Under the pieces are notes generated by a model. The model did not search any database. It worked only from the letters and a program-made list of their open reading frames with translations, and was not told the origin of the DNA. From Escallonia rubra (Eukaryota; Streptophyta; Magnoliopsida; Escalloniales; Escalloniaceae): a stretch of DNA of 64,000 nucleotides. Positions 11,561-23,937 of the stretch are shown in pieces; position 1 is the first letter of the stretch; each line of letters starts with the position of its first letter. The stretch lies in the NCBI GenBank assembly GCA_033065855.1, contig JAVXUO010002773.1:310001-374000 (forward strand). Direction: 5' to 3'. Both the position numbers and the translations under genes were made by a program.

Positions 11561-13964
11561 CTGGAGTTTTGGCATGTCAAAACGGCGTAGTTCGCTGACG
11601 TTAGTGTCTAACTACGTATTAGGTCAGTGCTAACCTTTGACGGCGTGGAAAGACGAGTTTGCCCTTTGATGTTTACGTTGGGAGGTGGTTGGGCCGTTGA
11701 ATGAGGGGGTAGTTTTGGTAGGGAAGTGTTTAATTATTAAACCTCGTATCTCGAGCTTTTCTGACTTCGTTATTCTGGCACATTTTAAGTAAGGAAAATG
11801 GGAAGCCCAACTTTTCTTGCACATTTTAGTTAAGAAAAGTGGTATCTTTGATTAGACTCAATTGATTGATTCCTGAATATTCGGAACCAGCTGTAATAAT
11901 CAATTTTCATGTGTTTGATAATAGAGATAAATACTGTGAAACAGGTAGCGATATGAATTATCGAAGGGTCTTTTTTCGTTATATTCAACATGTGATCTTG
12001 TATTTCGTGAAATTTTGTAAAGGAATTATCGAATTTAAGGCTACTCTGCTGTGTGCTGAATAATATCACGAGAAACTTTAATCTTAATGGGCAGCTGAAC
12101 TGATGAATATACGAGAACTTAATTTTGAGGTCTTTAGATTGAAGCCTTCTTCAAACCACGCTACAAGAGTTGAGCCCTCTGGGAGAGCGTGAATGGTCTG
12201 CCTTTGATCTGTTAAAAAAATACAAAATTAGTACGTTATACACACTGCACAACTTATTCTGGCATAGATGAATACGTAACGAGAAACTTCATTTGTTTGG
12301 TAAAAAGACCAAACCAAACAAGCCTTCAGCTCAATGGAAATAGATTATCTAGTATCAAAAGCACATACTAGATATTTTCAAAACCTAGAACAGTAATAAA
12401 TACCCTTACACGTTCACTTAATGCTTATGCCCCATATGGTGTAAAACGTTTTAGGACATTTTTCAAAAAGTATCATATATACAAACATGTTCCTGTTATA
12501 TTACATGAAATAAAAAGTGAATAAGTAGGTGGCAAGAAAAAGACGAGTCGTATCGTGAGGTAAACTTAAGAGTTAAATGCTAATAAACATTTTCATTCGC
12601 ACGCAGAGAAGAAGTGCCACTTGCAATAAGCTTCGGACAGCGATGCGACGACACTAGAAATACGGTGGACACTTGCTCGCCTCGTGTTTTGATTTTTTTC
12701 CAGAAGAACATTATACCAAATCTGGAACTATATTGAGCTTTGCCAAACCTTAATCTTGCCTACCTCTTTTGTACCGTAATTCCTATCGCTATCATTTCAA
12801 CATGGACCATACAACTTTGCATGAGATTAGTCGGGCATGTAGATTCCACAGTAGGTACATGACTTTGAATGCTTGGAACTTAGAGCGAAAATGGTGGAAA
12901 CCTTTTGTCTTAGTTGTTAGCGCGTAAACTGACCTAAATTTTGTTAGAAATTTTGAGCTGTTCTCTCGTCACTTTCGTATAGAGACGCTCTCAACCGTTC
13001 TCTTTGGGCCACGCAATTTGTCACTTTCCAAGCTCCAACAATTCCGTCAATTTCGTTCGGCTCTCCCACTATCTCGGAGACGACGTCGTCTCTTTTGTTT
13101 TTAGTAGTGCTCAATTGATCAAAAGTTCTAGTATAACAGGGAGGGGCCACACATATGGTCCGTTGGTCACTATTTTTGGCTTGTGCTTTGGTTTCTTACT
13201 TTATAATTATAATTTGGCACACAGAGAAATGATGAAATGATACAAATATTTCACTGATGAGAAAATTGTACGAGAATGACTTGATGTGCTTCGGATGATT
13301 TTAGATGCACGATCGAAGCCTTGTGCACTTGGCCGCTCTCAAATTACCCCGCTCATGTCCCAAGGCTGGACTTGATTCCTTCATTGAATATTTAAAGGAT
13401 TTATCACGTGATATATCTAACGTATAAAAAGAGCTGATATTTTTTCTATGGTTTTTTAGTGTTCGAAAGTTAAACTATAAAAGAAAAAATCGGACCTGTG
13501 GAACTTTACAAGTAATATTGAAATCCATATTTCATTTTCAACTTTAGATAAAAAAAAATATGTTCGTCTTAGACAATAGTGATCGAGTGAGCTTGTAATA
13601 TCTTAATCGTATAAGGAACAGATGATTGTTCCATCCTAAGCAAGTTCTTACTGCCTCTTTCTCATTTTTGCAATGTTCTGTCATTCCATTTTCCCCATCC
13701 ATATTAGGGCCAAAAAAAGTTATAAGATATGAACTAGGGTTCCAAGAATGAAACCTAGTTTACTTGCGGTATCCTTGGAAAGAGCTACAAGAACCGTAAG
13801 GAAATAGACAATTTGAACACGGGCAATGAGGAAAAACTAAGTGTAGAATGCCAGTCAGTGAATAGACAGTCGCGTGGAGGAAATAATCTGGAGTCACATA
13901 CTTATGGCCTAGATGTTGATATACAAAGAGATCGTGAACAGATTCATCGTTGGTGTTGATCAAG
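11561..13964. other. Intergenic, no gene seen
   Basis: Sequence between the 5' side of the NDA gene and the 3' end of the first nuclease gene. Short overlapping frames on both strands show no domain or splice pattern. The last few hundred bases should hold the nuclease 3' UTR. Confidence 0.5.
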
Positions 13965-16782
13965 TTAAGTTGCTGCCACACTATCTTCATGGGGATGGCC
14001 GAAAACCCGGTTCAGAATCATGGACAACCGGACTCCGCCCTGAGCTATCCGCTTCATAACAACCGGCATCCGTGAATTGAAGTAACTATCTGCAAGCACA
14101 AGAGCAGAAAACTTCTTGTTATGTGATCATCCTGAATAAGGTGGCTTTAACTTGCCTTAACTCTTCTTGTTTAGTACCTGACAGAGTTTCACCAGGCTCA
14201 ACACCCTCATAACCCCATTTGCAAGCCAATCTTATACTTTCTGCAGCAAACCTGTGTGCATGGAAGGCCAAACGGATGTGTTAGCGTATGCAGATAACGT
14301 TGTTTTTGCGCGCACACAGAGAAACGGTGCTTCCCACGGTGGGAAGTAACGATGCTTGTGCATGATTCGTACAAACGTGCGTTGCTGCTTGTGAATGTTG
14401 CAGCAGCGTACTTCTTAGGCGTGCCAAAATATGTCTCGTGTGTGTGCATTTACATCGAGCCATTTAGGCAATAGAAAAACTAAGGACCGCAACAAGACTG
14501 CAAAATCTTGTCTGAAGTGCATCAATAGAAGTAAATAACCAGCCAAGGATTTGTTCATATTTCTAAGAGAGACAACAAAATGGAAGATGTGTGCAAGGAG
14601 GCTAGAGCTCACTTGTTTACACAGTTGAAGATGTTATCACAGTCCTTCCAGGATGCAACATCATCATACCAGAGGCCCTGTTAAGTATAGGAATAGCAGA
14701 AGAAAGGTTAAACTAGCTTAGAGCTGAATGCTCTGTTTAGCATTCTCAGTTACATTTTTCTTACCTCTTGGATCAGGCTAAAGTATAAGAGCTGATTTTC
14801 TAGTTGAGTAATGCTAGTTTTTGTCAACTTAGGAATTTCGCCAAATTTTTTTCCAAGTTACTAGCTAGATTGTTAATATAATTGGTCTTACATTAGTGAA
14901 GTTCCCCTCAATATCTTGTTGAAGTTGGTCCATGTCCTTCTCATAGTAATCTGCTGCAGCTGTAAGGATGATCTCTCTATCCCATACCTGTATGCATTGC
15001 AGAACAAGTTACAGGTTCATCAACAACAGAAATTTAAATGACATTAGATTGAGATCTTGAGATTTTATTCACATTTGACAACTTTCACTATTGTTCATAA
15101 GATTGGCAAAAACCATAAATTGCATCTAACACATAAGGTTGGAAAAAAAAAATATTTGCACCAAAACTTGTGTCATGTAGAGAAATTGATAAACAAAACC
15201 AATCTTTTGCGAAGTGTTTGAAGCTTATAACAAGGTAATAGTCAATCCTTACATGGTGCAGATTTGATTTGTGACGAAACCAGCGCAAGTTGATGGTGTT
15301 TCCACCTTCATCGCTCGTAAACCCAACATGCATTGGCTGCAATGGAAAATTAGAAATGAAAACTTTATATGAAGATGAAGACTCAACTAGTGCAGACAGG
15401 AAAATTCACTACATACTTGATGGATATCTCCCATGAAGTGTGACAAGAATAGCAATGCCTCTGTCATGTTATCTGCAATCATAATGCACAAGTATAGTTA
15501 AAGAAAAGAAAACAACAGTACTAATCAGGAAACTGAAGTGAATTACAAGCCAGCTTGTGATCACAAGACTTGTATTTCTTACATCGTCTATCAGAAGTTC
15601 CTTCGCGATAATGTGAGAGCTGAGAAGTGAAGTTTTGGATGGCACCAGCAACACACATATCCTTCCCTCCATGTGGATCGTGGCAATCCCCTTCAGGCCA
15701 AAGCATTTGAATCATCAATTTTCATACATGGAGACTCTAACTAGTGATTTTACATCCACGATTCATAAGAGCAGCCATGAATAATGCGATTGACATGGAC
15801 CGATATGGACTTACTTTGATAGTCAAATGTGCAGGCTTGATCTGGGGTGTCAATGAAGTGAAGTGAGCTCGTCCAGCGGTATCTGTACCAGTGCCTTATT
15901 TGGTCCGGCCAGACGCAGAGGGCGGACAAGTCACCGTCCACGTAGTCCGGTAACAGCATCTGAACGGCATGTGCTGCCTCAGGCTCCAGGAGTTTCTATC
16001 AATCATAAATCCAGCAAAATAAACTTCTCTTGCAACGAAAATAATCCATTTTGAAACGGCTAAACATTTTCGTTTCGGTAACTGTGGAAAGCAAACTTGT
16101 AGAAACTGGGACGTAATTTAAACTCTCTGTTAATGCACACATTATTTTTCTTATGAGTGTTACTGTAATATCTGTTTCCCTTTTAGGAGAAAGATTACCA
16201 GCAAAGGCACCTTGATGTGCAACATGACAATCATTTTGCTTTTCTTTTGGTAGAAGCAACAGAATTATCTAATTATGTAGAATGGTCTTAGCTTGTACGC
16301 CTACTTGATCTACCAAGCAATAAGTTTCCTCCGTGATAACAGTGATCATCGATCGAGCCATCTTGTCTTCCTCATTTCAACCACGAATAACGAAGTTTGA
16401 CTGTTATCTCGCACGCTGAAACTATTAGAAACGCTATGTTCCATTATGTTGAAATTATCGGAATGGACTTTGAAAAAGTCCAGTGAAAGTCAACTTTCTT
16501 TGTGCTCTACGTGTGGCCACATATCTGCTGCTAAAAGGTAAACTTTCGTTGATCATACATTTTTTAGGGACAAATAGGGTGTCTATAAGAACAAGATAAA
16601 ATGGGTTAAACTTCTCCGAATTCCGATAACGGACTTTTTACCTGAGCAATCCTGCACGTCATGATATGGCCCTCTTTGCTCCAGGCTTGAACACCAGGTA
16701 CAGGAATGAAAGCCAAACCAAGAAATAACACAAGACATGGTGAAAACAAGCTCAACAAACTTCCATATCCACCCATTTTCAT
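13965..16782 (-). CDS. ENDO1: S1/P1-type bifunctional nuclease (BFN1/ENDO1-like)
   Basis: A secreted zinc-dependent nuclease for single-stranded DNA and RNA; BFN1 acts in senescence and programmed cell death. Nine exons keep frame: 16782-16642, 15995-15815, 15690-15583, 15472-15417, 15336-15253, 14987-14892, 14677-14613, 14251-14178, 14089-13965, giving 309 aa. A signal peptide ends at VPGVQA, so the mature protein starts WSKEGH, where Trp1 and His6 are zinc ligands in this family. Further metal-site motifs are LHFIDTPD, SHFMGDIHQPMH and LHHVWD. N-glycosylation sites include NFT and NMT. The C-terminus ends VAAT, as in Arabidopsis BFN1. Start ATG 16782; a second ATG two codons later is possible. 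A head-to-tail paralogue lies 370 bases upstream. Confidence 0.92.
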
Positions 16783-16838
16783 CCCAAATGTATGAATAAA
16801 GTAAGAAATGAACACACCAATATCATGGGTTTGTTATA

Positions 16839-16845
16839 CTTATAC
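16839..16845 (-). promoter_or_regulatory. Possible TATA box of the first nuclease gene
   Basis: On the minus strand TATAAG lies about 57 bases upstream of ATG 16782. This would give a very short 5' UTR, so it is tentative. The gap to the upstream nuclease stop codon (17152) is only 370 bases, so the promoter must be compact or lie within the neighbour. Confidence 0.35.
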
Positions 16846-17151
16846 AGATGCTACAGGGTTCTCGTTGAGTGCAAGTTTTAGGCACCCGAGAAGTTGACCA
16901 TCAATACAAGCAAGATGGGCATATTCTAAACAACAGAGCCACCTCCCAGCAATTAAGAAGGGATGAGTCATGAGGTATCCATAATGTACACTTTATTGGC
17001 TTTCTTAAAAGGTAGGCTTTAACGAGAATTGAGCATTAAACTAGGTAGATGAGGCTTTGACGTGCAGGAAATTTCCAGCTATGTGGGATGATGCCTTGAT
17101 GATCAAAGTCCATATGCAGCCTTTGTGGTTGCTCCACTATCCTCCCTTGTA

Positions 17152-20100
17152 TCATTCTTGTGAGATTAACGTGCGTGAACTGAAGATGCTGTTGAGAATG
17201 GCAGCGAGACGGACCCCACCTTGAGCTAGCCTTTTTTCCACAACAGGCAGCCGGGAGAGGAAGTAATCATCTACGTCACAAAACAAAAATTGAAGGTACA
17301 GCAATCCGCAGACAAGGAATGATCAAGAACTAATGCATATCAAGAGTAGAATCTCATCAATTTACCAGTATTCTTTCATAGCACAATTAGCTAAAGAACG
17401 AGGCAACGCAGCCTTACAAAGTGTTGATTACAGAGCAGAATGAAGTTGACCAAAAAGCAAAAATGGTTCTGGTCCATTGGATCAGTTCAAAAAGCATGAA
17501 CATTTGTCATGCAACAAAATAAATGCAACTAAAAAATCTTAATTTTTCTTGGGTCATTTTCTCTTTTTGTTCGTCATGGAGTGAATCATGTGATGACCGC
17601 AAAACCTTCGCATGAAAGGCGTTTCAATACAAGAAAGTGATTAAAGAAACAAAAAGTAACAAGAAAAGAAAAACCTAACAAACATGCATGGAGGCCTGGT
17701 GAATTGTAAGCATAAGCAGGGGAGGTGATGCTACTTTACATATATTTAATCAAGCCACATGTACCCCTTACTATTTGATCTTTGAAACCATATTTCAGTT
17801 AAAATTGATCTAACCTTGGCTGGAGAAGTTCAGGTAAATAACTCTCTAACTCTTAAAATCTTTGAATGGATATTTCCCTTTGTATAGCTTGATCCCTTTT
17901 CATCTTAATACCCATATATAGCTAAAAGTTTAGTTCTAAAACACAGCTTAGGCCATCCAGTAACAAGAGTTGGATAGCACTTCCGTGCTAAGGCAAAAAG
18001 AAATATGAGAGTAGTTCTCATCTCAGAAGAGAGGAAAGATATTGCAAATCAAGTATGTACCTCCTAAAGTGCTTCCTGCTGTGGCATTTCTGTAGGCAAA
18101 CTTGCAGGCTAAATTTATGCTTTCAGAAGCGTACCTGCAGAAAGTAGTACTTTGATCATGTCTAACTTTACGAAATTCAAGTCATATGACTGATACAACT
18201 GCTGAGAGATTGTCGAAATTTGAAGAGGGGCCAAGGATCTTTCTCTTGCCAGTGCTTCTCGAGTATTATTTCACGCAATTCTGCAACTGCTCTTTGCCCT
18301 TTGCATAAAGTAATATTTTCAACAGCGATGTGGTAGAGGAGCCATTCTTTGTATGCTGTGCACTAGTACTATTATATTTTCTTCCAACAGTTACAATATG
18401 GCAAGCTTCCGTGAAATGGTAAAGTTGCTCCATTGTAACCTAGAGGACCAGGGGTTCAATACATAATATAACAAAGCAATTTATAGCAGCATACTACACC
18501 AACTTTGAATGTGCAGCCAACAGATATCCTTTCTTGTACCATCTAGTATAATCTTTCCTGGCTACTTGTACTGACACTTAGTGTATGCAATTAGGGGATA
18601 CTAAAGCCATAGAAGTCATAACTGCAATACACCTCTCCATGCCCCTTCCTCAGAAACCCGACATGCGTCTCTCCTTGATTGTTGCACCCCAGAAATTTCA
18701 GGACCAGGAACCGAATTAGGTGATACTATTTTCGGTTGCCTAACTCGTTTAAATGCTCAAGTGGTTAAGGCATAACCAAAGCATTTTAAGCAAAAATAAT
18801 TGAGCATCTGATACGTATATAAGTGCACATGCAGACATGCACCCATACAAGGTGGGAGTCAGATTATCTTGATATGAAGGACATGTACTTACGGTTCTGC
18901 ACAGGCTGTGCCATCTGATGTGCAGTTTGCCCAAGATGAGACATCAGTGAGCCAGCCATCCTATCTCCGTTGAAAAGAAGAAAAGGATTAGAATGACGAA
19001 AGTTAAAAAGTAATGCTAAATACATTGTTCCTAGAAAGGGAGAGTGCTTAGAGAAAAAGCTCCAGTTTCTAGAAGAATGGAAGGTAAAGAAACAAAATCA
19101 ACTGCTTAGTATTAGATTCTCCAGTGCTACTTGTCAAAAACAGAAAGAGGAAATAAAGTAAGCTTTCAAAGAGCTTGGCTTTTCTTAACTACATAAAACG
19201 GGAAGAAGTATGGACTGCATGGAAGATCTAGACAACCCTTTTATGCTCCATAAGCCTAACGTCTGGTAAAAATAACTTTCACCCCGAAAAGAAAAGAAGT
19301 GAAAAGAAGTTCCGCCATTTCTGAGATGCTAAACGAAAGCTAAGAAGGAAACCATCATATATTCTATTATCATCATTCAGTTGGCTCCTACAAAGCTACA
19401 GAATTGACAACATCCACAGGGTTAACGAATGGAGACAGACGGAGCTATAAGAAATAAACTCACGGGCATGATCCTTAGGACCCTGAGCCAGCCTATGAGA
19501 ACTTACGGGCTACTTACTGGAACCTTAGCAGAGTCACACTAACTAAACCATGACAGAGTTACTTGCTGGAACCCTGGTGGGTTTTATGAATACTGGGCCC
19601 TGAAGAGCCACTTGCGAGATGTTGCGGGGCCATGAGAAATGAGTGCTGGCGGGCTGCTTTAAACTGCTTTAAGGAGTCATATCAACTGTCTCTGATAAGG
19701 CTTAAACCCATGGTGGATAAAAGAAGGAACAGTACTAGCGCTAAAGCTCCTTGGTCAGTGGAATCAATGTATTTAGTCATTGTCATATAAATTTGAAAAC
19801 AAGAGGAACTGGCAATGAACAACGAGCAGAAGTAAAAAGACTGGATGTTTGTTCGAATTTGTCAAACGTATTAATTGGAAATCAAGAATGGAAAAACAGC
19901 TTTTATATCTCTTTTGTAAAAATAGCAAATTCATATTGATTCTTTAATAAGTGAATATAGATCTAAAGAAATGGATTCGTGACATATCCTTCTTGGTCAA
20001 TGCATCAGTATGCCAAAATTGCCCATAAGGAATTGATTTATATGGAGCCTGGTACCAATGCCATAAACCAGGGACACTTAGAAATGAATCTACCACACTC

Positions 20101-23100
20101 AAAGCTGAAAATTGAACGAAAAAGAAGATCATACTGTATCTGTAATATTGTTCTGTATAGCTTGTATCATGGTTGCAAGATCCGAATTATAGAAACTCTT
20201 CATGGCAGATTCGATGATCATATTATCCCACACCTGAAATAAAGTAAAGACAACGAACATGAAGCACAAAACCTAATTAAATGACTGAATCCTAAACATA
20301 TAAAGGAATCACAAAATCAGGGACCATCGGATTAGCATCTTTCAGATGAATCCAACTTAGCTTCTTCTGTTTAGATACTCCTAATTATTTGTTAAGGGAA
20401 AGAAATGATTCACGGCCTATGCCAGAGATGTTGAATTTTACTAGTGTAACAATTTTTATTGACTAAAACATCTTAACAATACAAAAAGGATCAGAAAATG
20501 GAAAAATAACAAGTTGGACCTACGTGGTGCAAATTAGTCTTTCTCCGATACCAACGGACTATTATTGTGTTTCCACCTTCATCGCCGGTGAAGCTAACAT
20601 GTAGAGGCTGTCATGAAAAAGAAAATGTTAGCAATTACCACAGCTTTCTTTTTGCAATTTAGACTATCCACGAGCAAGTTCCAACAATTTATGGTCAGAT
20701 TTATAAAAGTAATACACACACACACATATATGAGCCCTTGTATAAAAAGTAAATTAAAAATTACGTAAAGCTCAACATATCAGCTTCAGCCAATTGCTAG
20801 TTAACGTTATTACAGTGCCCCTCATACAAGGACATTAATGATGTAAAATAACAGGATAAACACCTCTGTCCATTTAACATATTATATAAACACACATCTG
20901 GTTGGATGATTTGGATCTATGCTTGAAAATAGAAGATCCGAAAAGCTGACATCACTATACAATGTTGGACAACTGGCTTCATGTTTCATGTACCAAAATT
21001 GCCATCAAATTCTGTACTGTTTCCTCCACACAAAAACATGATAATTACGAACAAAAGGTAAGGATCTTCAGGGTTTAAGACCACAAGGGGCTGATTTGTC
21101 TAGTGTACTTCCAGCAGGCATGCGAAAATAATAAGAAATTCTTTAAATAAATACGTAAAGGAATATATTATTGCCAATATAGCAGCTAAAATTCTTGCCT
21201 ATGCTATATCGAATTTAGATATACTCCTTGCAATCACCAACATGTATTACTCTCGTAGAGTAAGCAACTCTGATAGCCAGTCATTTCAATCCTGCTAATG
21301 AAGTAGATTTCTTATCAACTGTTGGATGAGTTTCCTAAATATTATGGTCAAATTCTGGGTGGGCTATTCACACACTAATACGTTCTGCAGGAATGCATTT
21401 TTTTTCCAAGTGCCGTAAAAGGAATCCACTAATCTCATCATTAGTACCTATATTTCCCATAGACATACAAAAGAGCATCCTGACATCCTTAAAACATAAT
21501 CAGTACTAAAAAACATAGTGCCTTGTGTGTTTAATAATTTTAATGTGTCAGTAGGAGTATAACCTGATGGACATCACCAACAAAATGTGATAAAAACATG
21601 AGTGCCTCCGTCAAGTTGTCTGTCATCAACAGCCACGTAGGATGAGTTCCAAATAGTAAAGCCAGTAACAAACCAGGTACAATGGTTCTTACATTTCATT
21701 TTTGAATCCAAGTCACTATGACCCGACATAAGTTGCATTGTGTAGTTGTAAATTGCTCCCGTTACACATCTATCCTTTTGTCCAGAAGAATCATGGCAGT
21801 CTCCTATAATTAAAGGGAAAGAGATACTTTTCAATATGTATATTGAGGGAGAACTGGAGAAGCAACCTTTGCAATAAATCCTAACAGTTTATCGGCAATA
21901 TGTCATTATTAACCATTCCCTATAGGAGATTTCAAGTTCAACTCGGAAATGCCCAATTCTAACAAATAAAAATGAAAAGTAACAGGGATAAGGCAAGGAA
22001 ACTTGCGGATCTTATCAACACGGTTCAACTCCATGCAGACTGTGTCCCATATAAAGAATAATGTATTTGTGTTCTAAATGCGTTAATGCTTGTATATTTT
22101 AATGGATGAAGAGCTTATACGCTACATATGCATGATGCAAGTATGATATAGACTTGATTGCGAAATGCTTCAAACAATTGATTACTTAATTATGACTTTT
22201 GGTTGCACAATAAGAAATTGATCGGCGGCCAATAAGATGATAGTAGGATGCAATGCTGTCACTTTAAGAGACTGAAACAATCAGTAGGTGCCTAGGTAGA
22301 GTAAGGAGACTTTATAAGGATAACTAAACAATTGAGCAAAATCAGCTTCCCCCTTCCTCTACAAAAGATTCAGCAGCTACAAATTAGCCAACTAAGAAAA
22401 ACAAGCAGGCACCACTTTCCAGTGCTCCTTTTGAGCATACTGCAGTAACATCTAACAAACAGAGCAGCAAACATAATCGATCTATCAAAGCAAAATAGCC
22501 ATCCAGCACACTGCCAATGCATGGTGGTGAAATCTTTTCCAGTATATCTATGCTGAACTTTGCCAGCAATATGATATCCCTAAGTTGTGTGCATGGAAAC
22601 CATTGTTGCACAATTTACAGCTTATAGAAGAAGATTCCCCCATACGACTATGAGAAAAACATCAAGCATCGTATAAACTACTGCAACATCAATAACGATA
22701 TAAATATCTGCAGTTTAAGGTCAAGTGGCCAACTAATCGAACCTCCTACTAAACCACTCCACCATGAAAGCTTGACTACATTGGGGAAATGCTGGAGCTA
22801 ATCAAACTTCCTATTGTACCTCTGAAGAATCATGCCATTTATCGGAATAAGAGGACATCAAAAGCTTTGTGGAAACTGATGCGCCCATGTAATCTCATAA
22901 GAAGTTAAAAACCAGGCAATTAACAAAACTTAATCATCACTGCAATAACTACGTTCATTTTAAAGCAACTTACTGCAGTATTTATAGTTACACCTGAAAT
23001 CAGGCGTGTCAATGTAATGTAATGGGCTACTCCAACGCCAATGGTAGTTATGCTTTATCTCATCTGGCCAGGAGCAAACTGAAGCAAGATCTCCTTCAGC

Positions 23101-23937
23101 TCGATCTGGGAGCAAGGATCTCACTGCCGCTAAAGCCTCTTCAGTAAGATATCCCTGAAAGGCCAAAAATTTTACACCAATTTCATGAAAAGAGGCTTAT
23201 CACAATAAGCATCTCAAGTGCAGTGACCATTAACTGAAAAAAGTCACCCCCTATAGCTAATTGCAATGCTAAATAGTACACATGAGCTATACAAAATTGA
23301 ATACCCAGTATACTGCAACTTTACCCTCAATACCCTCCTTCGCAATAGAACGCATATGGTGCCTTTAGAGCTATTAGAAACGAATGGTAACTTACTGCTT
23401 ACAACTACTCACTGATTTCTAGCTCTTTGTATTATTGTTTGCCCCCCGCCCCTCCCTCCTCTTCCTATCACCCACGATTCATCAGTTAACCTTTAAGTAG
23501 GCTGAATTGCACACAAAGAGAAGAAAAAGTACACGATGTTTAACCCAAGAAATTAAAAACAGTTGCCTTTCATTCACACCAATCAACAGAAAAATATCAT
23601 TTTGTGCAAGAATTGCTCCACATACCGAAAACCCATCCAAGAGAAGTCAGAATTAAACAATACAATTTGAGTTCAATACATCGATTTTCAACTACTGGGT
23701 CAAAAATTAGTATCATGATCCTCAAAACTATAATGTAAAACACCTTGTTCTAGAAATCTAGCCTAGGAATTATTGGTTCAATTAAAATCACTTGAGCGGA
23801 TTTACCTCAGCAATTTTGCAAGTAGCATAGTGGCCTTCCTTACCCCAACCCAGAATCCCAGGAACCAATAGCAGAACAACAAGTGTTGTACCGGTCAACG
23901 AGAGGTCAAACCCACCCATAGCTGCGCCTGCTACCAT
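17152..23937 (-). CDS. S1/P1-type nuclease (ENDO2/ENDO4-like), tandem paralogue
   Basis: Second secreted zinc nuclease. Nine exons keep frame: 23937-23806, 23154-22974, 21803-21693, 21619-21564, 20607-20524, 20233-20135, 18960-18893, 18134-18061, 17270-17152, giving 307 aa. A hydrophobic signal peptide ends near LVPGILG and the mature start is WGKEGH. Metal-site motifs LHYIDTPD, SHFVGDVHQPLH and LHHVWD are present, with NYT, NLT, NCT and NAT glycosylation sites. Exon lengths (132,181,111,56,84,99,68,74,119) match the downstream gene (141,181,108,56,84,96,65,74,125), showing descent by tandem duplication. The sequence is closer to ENDO2/ENDO4 than to BFN1. Introns are much longer here. Start ATG 23937 was chosen; MGG at 23919 is an alternative. 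Confidence 0.92.
18410..18460 (+). repeat. Degenerate tRNA-like SINE head
   Basis: ATGGTAAAGTTGCTCC...GGGGTTCAATA resembles the A-box/B-box head of a common plant SINE (Au-like, as I recall it). It lies within an intron of the upstream nuclease gene. The 3' part of the element is not recognisable, so this is a fragment at best. Confidence 0.3.
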